A program made the translations under genes and the position numbers. 39,304 nucleotides of DNA, taken from NCBI GenBank assembly GCA_002095305.1, contig MIEI01000043.1, forward strand, positions 1 to 39,304, written 5' to 3'. Source of the DNA: Pantoea brenneri (GTDB lineage Bacteria; Pseudomonadota; Gammaproteobacteria; Enterobacterales; Enterobacteriaceae). The notes under the pieces are model-generated. The model worked only from the letters and a program-made list of their open reading frames with translations. It ran no database searches and was not told the origin of the DNA. Shown here piece by piece: positions 27,953 through 37,778 of this stretch (position 1 is its first letter; every line of letters starts with the position of its first letter).

Positions 27953-27984
27953 GGGCCATTCCAGCAGGAAATGGCCCTGTTTTC
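27953..27984 (+). terminator. Intrinsic terminator of prfC
   Basis: GGGCCATT (27953-27960) pairs with AATGGCCC (27970-27977) over a 9-base loop, followed by TGTTTT. It lies 14 bases after the prfC stop. Confidence 0.85.
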
Positions 27985-28198
27985 CCCGCTACAGACTCCT
28001 CCTAAAAAACGGCTTTTCCTCTCGTTTTGACGTGTGATCAACCAGTTAGCCAGGCAAATCGCGAAATGCCGTCTATGATTATTTTATCGGACGGCGGAAG
28101 AGACTTCTCTTGTCCTTACGTCCTGTAACCCAGCGGCGCCGTTTGCTGCTGTTGCGCCCACAGTTTTGGGCGAGTTAACTGATAGAAGGAATATATCG

Positions 28199-28813
28199 AT
28201 GAACAAGACTAAGATTGCCAAAACCCTGATGGCTGCAATGATTGGCTCAGCACTGATCAGCGGCAGCGCGCTGGCCGACGAGTCGCTTTCCCAGAAAGCG
28301 TCGCAGACGGCAGACAGCACGGGTGCGAAAATCGATAGTTCTATGAAAAAAGTCGATGGTTATATGGATGATAGCGGCATTACCGCCAAAGCCAAAGCGG
28401 CACTGGTTGATGATGACGCGATTAAAAGTACGGATATCTCGGTAAAAACTCATCAGGGCGTGGTGACCTTAAGCGGTTTCGTCACTTCCCAGGATCAGGC
28501 TGAAAAAGCTGTGGCCGTGGTGCAGAAAATCGAAGGTGTTAAATCCGTCAGCGACAAACTACACGTTAAAGACAGCAAATCCCAATCGATGAAAGGTTAT
28601 GCGGGCGATGCCGCTACGACCAGCGAAATTAAAGCTAAGCTATTAGCGGATGATATTGTTCCGTCGCGCAACGTAAAAGTTGAAACCACCGACGGCGTTG
28701 TTCAGCTTTCAGGGCAGGTTGCAAATCAGGCACAGTCAGACCGTGCTGAAAGCATCGCTAAAGCCATTGAAGGCGTGAAAAGCGTTAAGAATGACCTGAC
28801 GGTTAAATCTTAA
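28199..28813 (+). CDS. osmY: Periplasmic BON-domain stress protein OsmY
   Basis: The protein has 204 aa: signal peptide ([16 protein letters not shown]...GSALA before DES), then two BON domains (about 56-124: [40 protein letters not shown]; and about 136-204: [33 protein letters not shown]). It is the osmotically and stationary-phase induced periplasmic protein, thought to act as a chaperone or envelope protector. AGAAGGA lies before the ATG at 28199. The E. coli gene is a classical sigma-S target; a CTATGATT element at 28073-28080 could be a sigma-S -10 site, but this is weak evidence. It lies between prfC and ytjA as in E. coli. Confidence 0.95.
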   Translation: MNKTKIAKTLMAAMIGSALISGSALADESLSQKASQTADSTGAKIDSSMKKVDGYMDDSGITAKAKAALVDDDAIKSTDISVKTHQGVVTLSGFVTSQDQAEKAVAVVQKIEGVKSVSDKLHVKDSKSQSMKGYAGDAATTSEIKAKLLADDIVPSRNVKVETTDGVVQLSGQVANQAQSDRAESIAKAIEGVKSVKNDLTVKS

Positions 28814-28819
28814 TGGTAA

Positions 28820-28850
28820 CCGTGCGGTCGCGTCACTGCCGGCCGCACGG
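28820..28850 (+). terminator. Hairpin after osmY, possible attenuator or terminator
   Basis: CCGTGCGG (28820-28827) pairs with CCGCACGG (28843-28850) over a 15-base loop, directly after the osmY stop. No T-run follows, so read-through into ytjA is possible. Confidence 0.45.
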
Positions 28851-28914
28851 ATAAAAGATACCCATCCGGGGATGAAATAAGCAGTTCGATTTTCAATAGG
28901 GTAAGGAGAGGCTT

Positions 28915-29076
28915 ATGTTTCGTTGGGGCATTATTTTTCTGGTGATCGCACTGATTGCTGCAGCGTTAGGTTTTGGTGGTTTAGCAGGTACAGCAGCATG
29001 GGCAGCTAAAGTTGTCTTCGTTGTTGGTATTATTCTGTTCCTCATCAGCCTGTTTACCGGCCGTAAAAAGCTTTAG
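28915..29076 (+). CDS. ytjA: Small DUF1328 membrane protein YtjA
   Basis: The protein has 53 aa, starting [20 protein letters not shown] and ending TGRKKL, with two membrane helices and the glycine/alanine-rich [12 protein letters not shown] link. It is nearly identical to E. coli YtjA in length and sequence. GGAGAGGC precedes the ATG at 28915. The function is unknown; in E. coli it sits in the same place after osmY. It may share the osmY transcript, since only a hairpin without a T-run separates them. Confidence 0.93.
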   Translation: MFRWGIIFLVIALIAAALGFGGLAGTAAWAAKVVFVVGIILFLISLFTGRKKL

Positions 29077-29301
29077 CCGATGAGTCCTGCAGTTTAATGC
29101 AAAGCAAGTAAGCATAAAGCGGAGACCAGTCATCTGTAGCCAGATCAGTGAGAAGCGGGATTTTTTCACACGGCTACATGGGCAGCCCCCCTGCGCGGGC
29201 TGTCCGGCTAAAGGATTGTATGACTGGTTCTCCGGAATGCTGCTGGATAGACGTTAACATCCATCAGCCTGCCCGTCGGAACCCCATCTGAGGTTCACAC
29301 A

Positions 29302-30351
29302 GTGGGTATTCGCATTCCTGTTACGCTCGGCGCCATTGAACCTCTTGCGCTGACCCCTTTCAAATCGCATAAAATTGCGCTGGTCTGTGAAGGCGGCGGT
29401 CAACGCGGCATTTTTACCGCCGGTGTGCTTGATGAATTTCAGCGTGCCCGATTTAATCCGTTTCAACTGCTGCTCGGCACCTCTGCTGGCGCGCAAAACC
29501 TCTCTGCGTTTGTCTGCGGCCAGCCAGGCTATGCCCGCCGCGTGATCACCCGTTACACCACCAATAAACTCTTTTTTGATCCGCTGCGTTTTGTTCGCGG
29601 CGGTAATCTGATCGATCTCGACTGGCTGGTGGAAACCACCCGCAGTGAATTTCCGCTGGCGATGACCAGCGCTGAAAAAATGTTCTCGCGCGGGCTTGAG
29701 TTCTACATGTGCGCCTGCCGCAGCGACGACTATACGCCAGGCTATTTCACCCCCACGGCAGACAACTGGCTGGAGCTGATTAAAGCCTCCAGTGCCATTC
29801 CCGGCTTCTACCGGCTGGGCGTCAATCTCGAAGGGATTAGCTATCTGGATGGCGGCATCAGCGATGCGATTCCGGTGCGGGAAGCGGCGCGCCGTGGCGC
29901 AGACACCATTGTGGTGATCCGCACCGTGCCTTCTCAGATGTTTTATACGCCGAAATGGATTAAGCGGATGGAGCGCTGGCTAAGCGCCGGTGCCTTTCAG
30001 CCGATGATTAACGTGCTCAATCACCATGAAAAAAGCTACCGGGAAATTCAGCAGTTTATTGAAAATCCGCCCGGTGACTTACGGATTATTGAGATCTTTC
30101 CGCCACATGTGCTGGCCAGCAGTGCGCTGGGCAGCCGTATTTCGTCGCTGAACCAGGATTACCATCTTGGACGGCGCTGCGGCCGCTATTTTCTCGCCAC
30201 GCTGGGCCAGTGGTTAAGCGACGCAGAGCCACTGACGCCGCGTATCGTCACGCCGCCGGCACCGGTGGCCAATGCACCGGACAACCGCGAGATTATTACG
30301 CCGCCGCTGGCGGATAATGATGCGGATTACGATAAAGGATCGCTGGCATGA
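29302..30351 (+). CDS. yjjU: Patatin-like phospholipase family protein YjjU
   Basis: The protein has 349 aa. The patatin fold is shown by the oxyanion motif CEGGGQRGIFTAG, the nucleophile motif GTSAG (S61), and the catalytic Asp in LDGGISD (D183). It matches E. coli YjjU from its first residues (MGIRIPVTLG against MGQRIPVTLG), which supports the GTG start at 29302 with GAGG upstream. It is a predicted serine lipid acyl hydrolase in the cytoplasm; the physiological substrate is unknown. The stop overlaps the yjjV start by 4 bases (ATGA), so the two genes form an operon. Confidence 0.93.
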   Translation: MGIRIPVTLGAIEPLALTPFKSHKIALVCEGGGQRGIFTAGVLDEFQRARFNPFQLLLGTSAGAQNLSAFVCGQPGYARRVITRYTTNKLFFDPLRFVRGGNLIDLDWLVETTRSEFPLAMTSAEKMFSRGLEFYMCACRSDDYTPGYFTPTADNWLELIKASSAIPGFYRLGVNLEGISYLDGGISDAIPVREAARRGADTIVVIRTVPSQMFYTPKWIKRMERWLSAGAFQPMINVLNHHEKSYREIQQFIENPPGDLRIIEIFPPHVLASSALGSRISSLNQDYHLGRRCGRYFLATLGQWLSDAEPLTPRIVTPPAPVANAPDNREIITPPLADNDADYDKGSLA

Positions 30352-31160
30352 GGTTTATCGATACCCACTGTCATTTTGATTTCCCGCCGTTTGAGGGTGA
30401 TACCGTCGCCAGCCTGGCGCGGGCTGCGGCGGCCGGCGTCGAGAAGATCATCATCCCGGCGATCGATGCCAGCCGCTTCAGCCGGGTGTGCGAACTGGCG
30501 GCCGGACATGCTGCGCTCTACGCCGCGCTCGGGCTGCATCCGATTGCCATAGAAGCGCATCAGGAAGCGCATCTCGATCGGCTGGAGGAGAAGCTTAAGC
30601 AGCGACCGCGCAAGCTGGTGGCGATCGGCGAGATCGGGCTGGATCTCTACCGCGACGATCCGCAGTTTGATAAGCAACAACGCTTTCTTGATGCCCAGCT
30701 TAAGCTGGCGAAACGCTACGATCTGCCGGTGATCCTGCACTCGCGTCGTACCCATGACAAACTGGCCCAGCATCTGCGTCGCCACGATCTGCCGCGTCGC
30801 GGGGTGGTACATGGCTTCGCGGGTAGTCTGCAACAGGCGCAGGCGTTTATTAAGCTCGGCTATGCGATTGGGGTCGGCGGCACCATCACCTATGAGCGCG
30901 CCAGCAAAACCCGGCAGACGCTGGCGCAACTGCCGCTCTCCTCGTTGCTGCTGGAAACGGATGCGCCGGATATGCCGTTAAAAGGCTTCCAGGGCCAGCC
31001 CAACCGGCCTGAACGGGCGCGCCAGGTGTGGGAGACGCTCTGCACCCTGCGCGACGAGCCACCTGAAGTCATTGCCGGGGCGCTGTGGCGCAACAGCCAG
31101 CAGCTGTTTCAGCTCGATCCGGCTTTTCCCGCCATCCTTAATCAACCCGCTAAGCTTTAA
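30348..31160 (+). CDS. yjjV: TatD-family metal-dependent hydrolase YjjV
   Basis: The protein has 270 aa. Metal-binding motifs of TatD hydrolases are in order: FIDTHCHFD, ALGLHPIAIE, AIGEIGLDLYRD, VILHSRRTHD, VVHGFAGS, and LLETDAPDMPLKG. It is predicted to be a 3'-5' DNase or phosphoesterase. It is translationally coupled to yjjU. In E. coli, yjjW and yjjI (a glycyl-radical pair) lie between yjjV and deoC; here the deoC control region follows directly. Confidence 0.94.
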   Translation: MRFIDTHCHFDFPPFEGDTVASLARAAAAGVEKIIIPAIDASRFSRVCELAAGHAALYAALGLHPIAIEAHQEAHLDRLEEKLKQRPRKLVAIGEIGLDLYRDDPQFDKQQRFLDAQLKLAKRYDLPVILHSRRTHDKLAQHLRRHDLPRRGVVHGFAGSLQQAQAFIKLGYAIGVGGTITYERASKTRQTLAQLPLSSLLLETDAPDMPLKGFQGQPNRPERARQVWETLCTLRDEPPEVIAGALWRNSQQLFQLDPAFPAILNQPAKL

Positions 31161-31182
31161 CCTATGCCGGTCTGCGCGACTA

Positions 31183-31202
31183 AATGTGATAATAGTAACA
31201 TT
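31183..31202 (+). promoter_or_regulatory. Candidate CRP site in the deo control region
   Basis: TGTGA (31185-31189), 6 bases, TAACA (31196-31200): one perfect and one partial half of the TGTGA-N6-TCACA consensus. A consensus -10 TATAAT follows at 31216-31221, so this could serve an upstream deo promoter. Confidence 0.5.
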
Positions 31203-31292
31203 TGGCTGGCTGGCGTATAATGGGCTGTTAACGGCGTTAAATGCGATTCTGATCACGGTAAGCGTGGCATAATTGCATCATTTTCTTATTCC

Positions 31293-31312
31293 GATGTGAC
31301 TGCTGGCACATA
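31293..31312 (+). promoter_or_regulatory. Candidate CRP site (deoP2-like)
   Basis: TGTGA (31295-31299), 6 bases, GCACA (31306-31310), 9 of 10 consensus positions. Its centre lies about 41 bases before the expected start of a promoter whose -10 overlaps the DeoR-like operator, the class II arrangement known at E. coli deoP2. Confidence 0.65.
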
Positions 31313-31328
31313 ACAGGCCGCCTGACGG

Positions 31329-31344
31329 TGTTATTATTATAACA
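31329..31344 (+). promoter_or_regulatory. DeoR-type operator overlapping the deo promoter
   Basis: TGTTAT (31329-31334) and ATAACA (31339-31344) form a 16-base inverted repeat with the spacing and outer bases of the E. coli deoO operator (TGTTA..TAACA). The AT-rich centre can act as the -10 element. DeoR repression relieved by deoxyribose-5-phosphate is the known control of this operon. Confidence 0.65.
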
Positions 31345-31392
31345 TTCCGCCGGCCAGCCGGTGGATCGCACCCCGATCCTTTGGAGAGCCTC

Positions 31393-32172
31393 ATGACCGA
31401 TATCAAACAGCAAGCCCTGCGTGCCCTGAAACTGATGGATTTAACTACCCTGAATGACGACGACACTGACGAAAAAGTGATCGCGCTTTGTCATCAGGCG
31501 AAATCCCCGGCGGGTAACACAGCAGCCATCTGCATCTATCCGCGTTTTATTCCGATTGCGCGTAAAACGCTGCGTGAGCAGGGTACGCCAGAGATCCGTA
31601 TCGCCACGGTAACCAATTTCCCGCACGGCAATGACGACATTGAGATTGCGCTGGCTGAAACCCGCGCCGCTATCGCCTACGGTGCCGATGAAGTGGATGT
31701 GGTGTTCCCGTACCGCGCGCTGATCGCCGGTAACAGTCAGGTCGGTTTTGATCTGGTGAAAGCCTGTAAGACCGCCTGTGCTGAGGCGAACGTACTGCTG
31801 AAAGTGATTATTGAAACCGGTGAACTGAAGCAGGAAGCGCTGATCCGTCAGGCGTCTGAAATCGCTATCGATGCCGGTGCTGACTTCATCAAAACCTCTA
31901 CCGGTAAAGTACCGGTCAACGCCACGCCTGAAGTGGCGCAGATCATGATGAGCGTCATCCGTGATAAAGGCGTCAGCCAGCAGGTCGGTTTCAAACCGGC
32001 GGGTGGCGTACGCACCGCTGAAGATGCCGCCATCTATCTGCAACTGGCGGAAGATACGCTGGGTGCGGAGTGGGCCGATGCGCGTCACTTCCGCTTTGGC
32101 GCATCAAGCCTGCTGGCGAGTCTGCTGAATACTCTGGGTCATCAGAGCGAGACCAGCAAAGCCGGTTATTAA
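31393..32172 (+). CDS. deoC: Deoxyribose-phosphate aldolase
   Basis: The protein has 259 aa, the same length as E. coli DeoC. The enzyme splits 2-deoxyribose-5-phosphate into acetaldehyde and glyceraldehyde-3-phosphate through a Schiff base. Catalytic residues fall at the E. coli positions: D102 (DEVDVVFPY), K167 (DFIKTSTGK) and K201 (VGFKPAGG). GGAG precedes the ATG at 31393; the frame could extend to a TTG at 31381, which lacks support. It is first gene of deoCABD, the deoxynucleoside catabolic operon. Confidence 0.97.
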   Translation: MTDIKQQALRALKLMDLTTLNDDDTDEKVIALCHQAKSPAGNTAAICIYPRFIPIARKTLREQGTPEIRIATVTNFPHGNDDIEIALAETRAAIAYGADEVDVVFPYRALIAGNSQVGFDLVKACKTACAEANVLLKVIIETGELKQEALIRQASEIAIDAGADFIKTSTGKVPVNATPEVAQIMMSVIRDKGVSQQVGFKPAGGVRTAEDAAIYLQLAEDTLGAEWADARHFRFGASSLLASLLNTLGHQSETSKAGY

Positions 32173-32238
32173 ACTCATCCTGCGGCGGTCACCGATCGCC
32201 GCTGTCACACCGCATTTCCCTGAGCCAAGGGGGCTACC

Positions 32239-33567
32239 TTGTTCCTGCCACAAGAAATTATTCGCAAAAAACGTGACGGTCACGCGCTGACTGACGCTGA
32301 AATCCGCTTCTTCATCAACGGCGTCCGTGATAACAGCGTCTCTGAAGGCCAGATTGCCGCGCTGGCCATGACCATCTATTTTCATGACATGACGCTGCCT
32401 GAGCGCGTGTCGCTGACCATGGCGATGCGTGATTCCGGTACCGTGCTGAACTGGAAATCGCTCAATCTGAACGGGCCGGTGGTGGATAAGCATTCGACCG
32501 GCGGCGTTGGCGATGTCACGTCGCTGATGCTCGGACCAATGGTGGCCGCATGCGGTGGTTATATTCCGATGATCTCCGGCCGTGGCCTCGGCCATACCGG
32601 CGGCACGCTGGATAAGCTGGAAGCAATTCCAGGCTTCGACATCTTCCCCAGCGACGACCGCTTCCGGGAGATCATCAAACAGGTCGGGGTGGCGATTATC
32701 GGCCAGACCAACTCACTGGCTCCGGCCGACAAACGCTTCTACACCACGCGCGACATTACCGCCACCGTAGACTCGATCCCGCTGATTACCGCCTCGATTC
32801 TGGCGAAGAAACTGGCGGAAGGGCTGGATGCGCTGGTGATGGATGTCAAAGTGGGCTCGGGCGCATTTATGCCAACCTATGAAGCGTCAGAGGATCTGGC
32901 GCAGTCGATTGTTGGCGTAGCTAACGGTGCCGGCTGCCAGACCACCGCGCTGCTCACCGATATGAATCAGGTGCTGGCTTCGTCTGCCGGTAACGCGCTG
33001 GAAGTGCGGGAAGCGGTGCGCTTCCTGACCGGTGAACAGCGTAACCCGCGCCTGCTGGAAGTGACGCTGGCGCTGTGCAGCGAAATGCTGATTTCCGGCA
33101 AGCTGGCCGCTAATGAGACAGAGGCGCGCCAGCAGCTGATGAAGGTGCTGGATAACGGCAGGGCGGCAGAAATTTTCGCCCGCATGGTGGCGGCGCAGAA
33201 CGGGCCGGCCGATTTTGTCGAGCGCTACGATGCTTATCTGCCTGCGCCGACGCTGAGCAAGGCGGTCTATGCCGACCAGCCTGGCATTGTCAGCAGCATG
33301 GATACCCGGGCGCTTGGTCTGGCGGTCGTGGCACTGGGCGGTGGACGCCAGCGTGCCAGCGACAGCATCGATTACAGCGTTGGGTTAAGCGAAATGATCA
33401 CTCTCGGTGAACGCGCCGATGCGCAGCGCCCGCTGGCTATTATCCACGCCAGCAACGAAGCGCAATGGCAACAGGCCGCCGCTGCGGTCAAAGCCGCGCT
33501 GGTGATCGGCGATACGGCACCAGCCGCTACGCCAGTGGTCTATCGTCGTGTGAGCGATGTCAGTTAA
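32239..33567 (+). CDS. deoA: Thymidine phosphorylase
   Basis: The protein has 442 aa, very close to E. coli DeoA. It converts thymidine and phosphate to thymine and deoxyribose-1-phosphate. Diagnostic stretches include [16 protein letters not shown] (phosphate site), [21 protein letters not shown] (family signature) and [13 protein letters not shown]. The start is TTG at 32239 ([14 protein letters not shown]), preceded by GGGGG; the E. coli gene also starts [12 protein letters not shown] from a rare codon. It is second in the deo operon, 66 bases after deoC. Confidence 0.97.
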   Translation: MFLPQEIIRKKRDGHALTDAEIRFFINGVRDNSVSEGQIAALAMTIYFHDMTLPERVSLTMAMRDSGTVLNWKSLNLNGPVVDKHSTGGVGDVTSLMLGPMVAACGGYIPMISGRGLGHTGGTLDKLEAIPGFDIFPSDDRFREIIKQVGVAIIGQTNSLAPADKRFYTTRDITATVDSIPLITASILAKKLAEGLDALVMDVKVGSGAFMPTYEASEDLAQSIVGVANGAGCQTTALLTDMNQVLASSAGNALEVREAVRFLTGEQRNPRLLEVTLALCSEMLISGKLAANETEARQQLMKVLDNGRAAEIFARMVAAQNGPADFVERYDAYLPAPTLSKAVYADQPGIVSSMDTRALGLAVVALGGGRQRASDSIDYSVGLSEMITLGERADAQRPLAIIHASNEAQWQQAAAAVKAALVIGDTAPAATPVVYRRVSDVS

Positions 33568-33662
33568 CCGGGCAGTAATCGGTGCCAGCGGCAACGCATT
33601 CGGGTATACTGATCTGATCGCTTTTTTTTGACTTGTCACGCGCCATTGCGCAGGAGACTTGC

Positions 33663-34886
33663 ATGAAACGTGCTTTTATTATGGTTCTCGACTCCTTCGG
33701 GATCGGCTCCAGTAAAGATGCCGATAAATTCGGTGACGCAGGTTCAGATACGCTTGGTCACATCGCTGAAGCCTGTTTCAAAGGTGAAGCGGACAAAGGC
33801 CGTAAAGGGCCTTTACATCTGCCTAATCTGACCGCGCTGGGTCTGGGTAAGGCCGCAGAGCTTTCGACTGGCCGCTTCCCGGCGGGCCTTGACCCGAACG
33901 CGAAGATCACCGGCGCTTACGCTTACGCCAGCGAAATCTCGTCAGGTAAAGATACGCCGTCAGGCCACTGGGAAATCGCCGGGGTTCCGGTGCTGTTTGA
34001 CTGGGGCTACTTCAGTGATCAAGAGAACAGTTTCCCGCAGGAACTGCTCGATAAGCTGGTGCAGCGCGCTGAGCTGCCAGGCTACCTCGGTAACTGCCAC
34101 TCTTCGGGGACGGTGATTCTCGATCAGCTGGGTGAAGAGCACATGAAAACCGGCAAGCCGATTTTCTACACCTCTGCGGACTCGGTATTCCAGATTGCCT
34201 GTCATGAAGAGACCTTTGGTCTGGATCGCCTCTATGCGCTGTGCGAAATTGCCCGCGAAGAGCTGACGGAAGGCGGCTATAACATCGGCCGCGTTATCGC
34301 CCGTCCGTTTGTCGGCGACAAAGCCGGTCACTTTGAACGTACCGGTAACCGTCACGATCTGGCGGTTGAGCCGCCGTCAGCCACCATGCTGAAAAAGCTG
34401 GTGGATGAGAAGGGCGGTCAGGTGATTTCGGTGGGTAAAATCGCGGACATCTACGCTGAGCAGGGCATCACCAAAAAGGTCAAAGCGACCGGTCTGGATG
34501 CGCTGTTTGACGCCACGATTCAGGAGATGAAAATCGCGCCGGATCACTCGATTGTCTTCACCAACTTTGTCGATTTCGACTCGACGTGGGGACATCGCCG
34601 TGATGTAGCCGGTTATGCTGGCGGACTGGAGCTGTTTGACCGTCGCCTGCCGGAGCTGATGGAACTGGTCGGTGAGGATGACATTCTGATCCTGACTGCT
34701 GACCACGGCTGCGATCCGACCTGGCAAGGCACCGAACACACCCGTGAGCATATTCCGATTCTGATTTACGGACCGAAAGTTGAGCCGGGTTCACTCGGTT
34801 ATCGCGAAACCTTCGCCGATATTGGTCAGACAATTGCACACTATTTTGGCCTGTCCGACATGGACTATGGCAAGAACATGCTGTAA
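33663..34886 (+). CDS. deoB: Phosphopentomutase
   Basis: The protein has 407 aa, equal to E. coli DeoB. It interconverts (deoxy)ribose-1- and 5-phosphate, feeding DeoC. It has the alkaline-phosphatase-fold metal sites: [19 protein letters not shown] at the N-terminus, [11 protein letters not shown] with the phosphorylated Thr, [13 protein letters not shown], and [27 protein letters not shown] before the ATG at 33663 fixes the start; an open frame from 33633 is longer but unsupported. About 95 bases separate it from deoA; I see no internal terminator. Confidence 0.97.
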   Translation: MKRAFIMVLDSFGIGSSKDADKFGDAGSDTLGHIAEACFKGEADKGRKGPLHLPNLTALGLGKAAELSTGRFPAGLDPNAKITGAYAYASEISSGKDTPSGHWEIAGVPVLFDWGYFSDQENSFPQELLDKLVQRAELPGYLGNCHSSGTVILDQLGEEHMKTGKPIFYTSADSVFQIACHEETFGLDRLYALCEIAREELTEGGYNIGRVIARPFVGDKAGHFERTGNRHDLAVEPPSATMLKKLVDEKGGQVISVGKIADIYAEQGITKKVKATGLDALFDATIQEMKIAPDHSIVFTNFVDFDSTWGHRRDVAGYAGGLELFDRRLPELMELVGEDDILILTADHGCDPTWQGTEHTREHIPILIYGPKVEPGSLGYRETFADIGQTIAHYFGLSDMDYGKNML

Positions 34887-34915
34887 CCCAGCGATTTAAC
34901 AAGGATAAAGTAACA

Positions 34916-35629
34916 ATGGCAACTCCGCATATTAATGCCGAAATGGGTGATTTCGCTGACGTCGTCCTGATGCCGGGCGACCCGCTGCGTGCGAAACACA
35001 TTGCAGAAACCTTCCTGGAAAACCCGGTCGAAGTGAACAATGTGCGCGGCATGCTGGGCTACACCGGCACCTACAAAGGCCGTAAAGTCTCCGTAATGGG
35101 TCACGGCATGGGCATTCCTTCCTGCTCGATCTACACCAAAGAGCTGATCACCGACTTTGGTGTGAAGAAGATCATTCGTGTGGGATCCTGTGGTGCGGTC
35201 CGTGCAGACGTCAAACTGCGCGACATCGTGATTGGTATGGGTGCCTGCACCGATTCCAAAGTGAACCGGATGCGTTTCAAAGATCACGATTTCGCGGCGA
35301 TTGCTGATTTCGACATGGTGCGTAACGCCGTCGATGCAGCTAAAAATCTGGGTGTTGAAGCCCGCGTCGGTAACATCTTCTCCGCCGATCTGTTCTATAC
35401 CCCGGATCCGCAGATGTTCGATGTGATGGAAAAATATGGCATCCTCGGCGTGGAAATGGAAGCTGCTGGCATCTACGGCGTGGCGGCAGAGTTCGGTGCT
35501 AAAGCGCTGACCATCTGCACCGTATCAGACCACATTCGTACCCACGAGCAGACCACTGCGGCTGAACGTCAGACCACCTTCAACGACATGATTAAAATTG
35601 CGCTGGAGTCGGTGCTGCTGGGGGATTAA
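34916..35629 (+). CDS. deoD: Purine nucleoside phosphorylase, DeoD type
   Basis: The protein has 237 aa. It cleaves purine (deoxy)nucleosides with phosphate to base and (deoxy)ribose-1-phosphate, as a hexamer. Conserved regions: [13 protein letters not shown] near the N-terminus, [35 protein letters not shown] (ribose-binding Met/Glu) and [12 protein letters not shown] (catalytic Asp). AAGGA precedes the ATG at 34916, 29 bases after deoB. It is the last gene of the operon, followed by a strong hairpin. Confidence 0.97.
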   Translation: MATPHINAEMGDFADVVLMPGDPLRAKHIAETFLENPVEVNNVRGMLGYTGTYKGRKVSVMGHGMGIPSCSIYTKELITDFGVKKIIRVGSCGAVRADVKLRDIVIGMGACTDSKVNRMRFKDHDFAAIADFDMVRNAVDAAKNLGVEARVGNIFSADLFYTPDPQMFDVMEKYGILGVEMEAAGIYGVAAEFGAKALTICTVSDHIRTHEQTTAAERQTTFNDMIKIALESVLLGD

Positions 35630-35676
35630 TCCACCTGGCGGGTTAACGTACCTGCCTGCAGCCTGACGTTCCTGCC

Positions 35677-35712
35677 GGGTCCTCTTCTGATGAGGAGGAC
35701 CCGATCTTATTC
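35677..35712 (+). terminator. Terminator of the deo operon
   Basis: An 11-bp stem (35677-35687 with 35692-35702; left arm GGGTCCTCTTC, one G-T pair) with a 4-base loop TGAT, then the mildly T-rich GATCTTATTC. It lies 47 bases after the deoD stop. Confidence 0.75.
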
Positions 35713-35854
35713 CGCCTTACCCGTGCTGTAACATTCACATCAAATGACACACTTTTCGCCAGGCTTGTGCATCTTCGCGCTGGTACCCCGGCGATCGCGC
35801 TTTATCATGTTGCGGAACAACAAATAATAAATAACCGCCTGATAATGCTTCCTG

Positions 35855-37738
35855 ATGAATTTTCGTAACTTCGACGCTGAAGAGAAACTGTTTGCCCGTC
35901 GCGCGACGGTGGCTTTTGCTCTGGTCTGTCTCTGCTTCACTATTCTTGCTGTGAACCTGTATCGCCTGCAGGTACGCGACCACAGCTACTACCAGACCCG
36001 ATCCAACCAGAACGACATCAAAATGATCCCCATCGCCCCGACGCGCGGGCTGATTTATGACCGTAACGGCATCCCGCTGGTACGCAACGTCAGCTGGTAC
36101 GCCATCACCCTGACGCCGTATAAAATCACCGATATGCAGGCTACGCTGCGGGCGCTGACGCCGATCCTTGACCTGACACCCGATGAGATTGAGACCTTTC
36201 AGCACGCGTTAAAACAGACCAGTCGCTACAAGCCGGTGGTGCTGAAAGAGGAGCTGAGCGAGGAGCAGGTAGCACGCTTCGCGGTTAACCAGTTTCGTTT
36301 TAGCGGTGCCAGCATCGAAATTTATCAGGATCGTGAATATCCCTACGGTGCCGATCTGGCGCACGTGCTCGGTTATGTGTCGAAAATCAACGATAACGAC
36401 TACAAACGGCTAAATGCGGCGGGCATCGCCGAGAACTACGCCGCTGACCACAACATCGGGAAACAGGGGATTGAAGGCTATTACGAGACCCTGCTGCACG
36501 GTAAGCCGGGCTATCAGGAAGTGGAGGTGGATAACCACGGCCGCATTGTGCGGGTGCTGAAAGAGGTGCCGCCGGTAGCCGGGAAAAACCTCACCCTGAC
36601 GCTGGATCTGCATCTGCAGCAGTACGCCGAAAGCCTGCTGGCGGGCCAGCGTGCGGCACTGCTGATTGAGGACCCGCGTGACGGTTCGGTGCTGGCGATG
36701 GTTTCCAGTCCCAGCTACGACCCCAATCCTTTTGTGAAGGGCATCAGCTATCAGGCCTACAAATCGCTGTTGCAGGATAAGGATCTGCCGCTGATCAATC
36801 GCGTTACCCAGGGCCTTTATCCTCCCGCCTCGACGGTGAAGCCCTATATGGCGATGTCCGCGCTGCTGACCCATGTCATTACGCCGCAGTCGCAATTCTT
36901 TGGCGCGCCCACCTGGACGCTGCCGGGCACCGATCGCCGCTATCGCGACTGGAAAAAAACCGGTCACGGCATGCTGGATGTCACGCGGGCGATTGAGGAG
37001 TCTGCGGATACCTTCTTCTATCAGGTGGCGTTCATGATGGGCATCGATCGTATTCACACCATGCTCAGTCAGTTTGGTTACGGCAAATCGACCGGCATTG
37101 ACCTGAATGAAGAGTACAACGGCTTACTGCCGAGTCGCGAGTGGAAGCAGAAGGTGCACAAAAAAGCCTGGTATCAGGGCGACACCATTTCAGTCGGCAT
37201 CGGTCAGGGTTACTGGATTGCAACGCCGATTCAGATGGAAAAAGCGATGGTGGCGCTGATCAATAACGGCCGGGTGATTGCGCCGCACCTGCTGCAGAAA
37301 GCGCAGCGCGGCAATCTGGTTGAGAACTATCAACCAAAACAGCCGGCGGCGCAGATTGGCGATCCGCATTCGCCGTACTGGTCACTGGTGCGCCACGCGA
37401 TGTTTGGTATGGCCAATGCACCTAACGGCACCGGTTATAAATATTTTCATACCGCACCTTATGGTATCGCAGCGAAAAGTGGCACCTCGCAGGTGTTTGG
37501 TCTGCGACAGAACCAGACTTATAACGCCAAAATGATCCCGGTACGGCTGCGCGATCATATCTTCTATACCGCGTTTGCGCCGTTTAACGCGCCAAAAGTG
37601 GCGGTGACGCTGATTCTGGAAAATGGCGGCGGGGAAGGGGTAACGGCAGCGCCGGTGATGCGTGCCATTCTGGATCACATCTTTATCCCGCCCGTGCCGG
37701 AAGCACCAGAAGCGCCGGTGGCGGCAGAGAAGAAGTAG
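35855..37738 (+). CDS. Penicillin-binding protein 2 homologue (peptidoglycan DD-transpeptidase), probable second copy
   Basis: The protein has 627 aa: short cytoplasmic tail, one membrane helix (about 17-39), PBP dimerisation domain (APTRGLIYDRNGIPL, RFAVNQFRFSGASIEI, HVLGYVSKINDND) and transpeptidase domain with S326-T-V-K329, S383-A-D385 and K541-S-G543. It is closely related to E. coli MrdA, including WKQK and GDTISVGIGQGYW. MrdA normally sits with rodA, rlpA and rlmH; none of these is here, so this is probably a paralogue like the extra PBP2 of Salmonella. It may be used in special conditions or confer altered beta-lactam response. The ribosome site is weak. The cognate mrdA should exist elsewhere in the genome but cannot be seen. 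Confidence 0.88.
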   Translation: MNFRNFDAEEKLFARRATVAFALVCLCFTILAVNLYRLQVRDHSYYQTRSNQNDIKMIPIAPTRGLIYDRNGIPLVRNVSWYAITLTPYKITDMQATLRALTPILDLTPDEIETFQHALKQTSRYKPVVLKEELSEEQVARFAVNQFRFSGASIEIYQDREYPYGADLAHVLGYVSKINDNDYKRLNAAGIAENYAADHNIGKQGIEGYYETLLHGKPGYQEVEVDNHGRIVRVLKEVPPVAGKNLTLTLDLHLQQYAESLLAGQRAALLIEDPRDGSVLAMVSSPSYDPNPFVKGISYQAYKSLLQDKDLPLINRVTQGLYPPASTVKPYMAMSALLTHVITPQSQFFGAPTWTLPGTDRRYRDWKKTGHGMLDVTRAIEESADTFFYQVAFMMGIDRIHTMLSQFGYGKSTGIDLNEEYNGLLPSREWKQKVHKKAWYQGDTISVGIGQGYWIATPIQMEKAMVALINNGRVIAPHLLQKAQRGNLVENYQPKQPAAQIGDPHSPYWSLVRHAMFGMANAPNGTGYKYFHTAPYGIAAKSGTSQVFGLRQNQTYNAKMIPVRLRDHIFYTAFAPFNAPKVAVTLILENGGGEGVTAAPVMRAILDHIFIPPVPEAPEAPVAAEKK

Positions 37739-37750
37739 CGGTGCAGGGGT

Positions 37751-37774
37751 AAAAAAAGGGGCCGCGGCCCCTTT
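37751..37774 (-). terminator. Strong terminator, mainly for the minus-strand chemoreceptor gene
   Basis: A perfect palindrome (37755-37774; core GGGGCCGCGGCCCC) reads, on the minus strand, as a GC stem followed by seven T (37751-37757), 4 bases after the chemoreceptor stop. On the plus strand it lies 16 bases after the PBP2 stop but has only TTT after the stem, so it may work both ways. Confidence 0.85.
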
Positions 37775-37778
37775 GATG

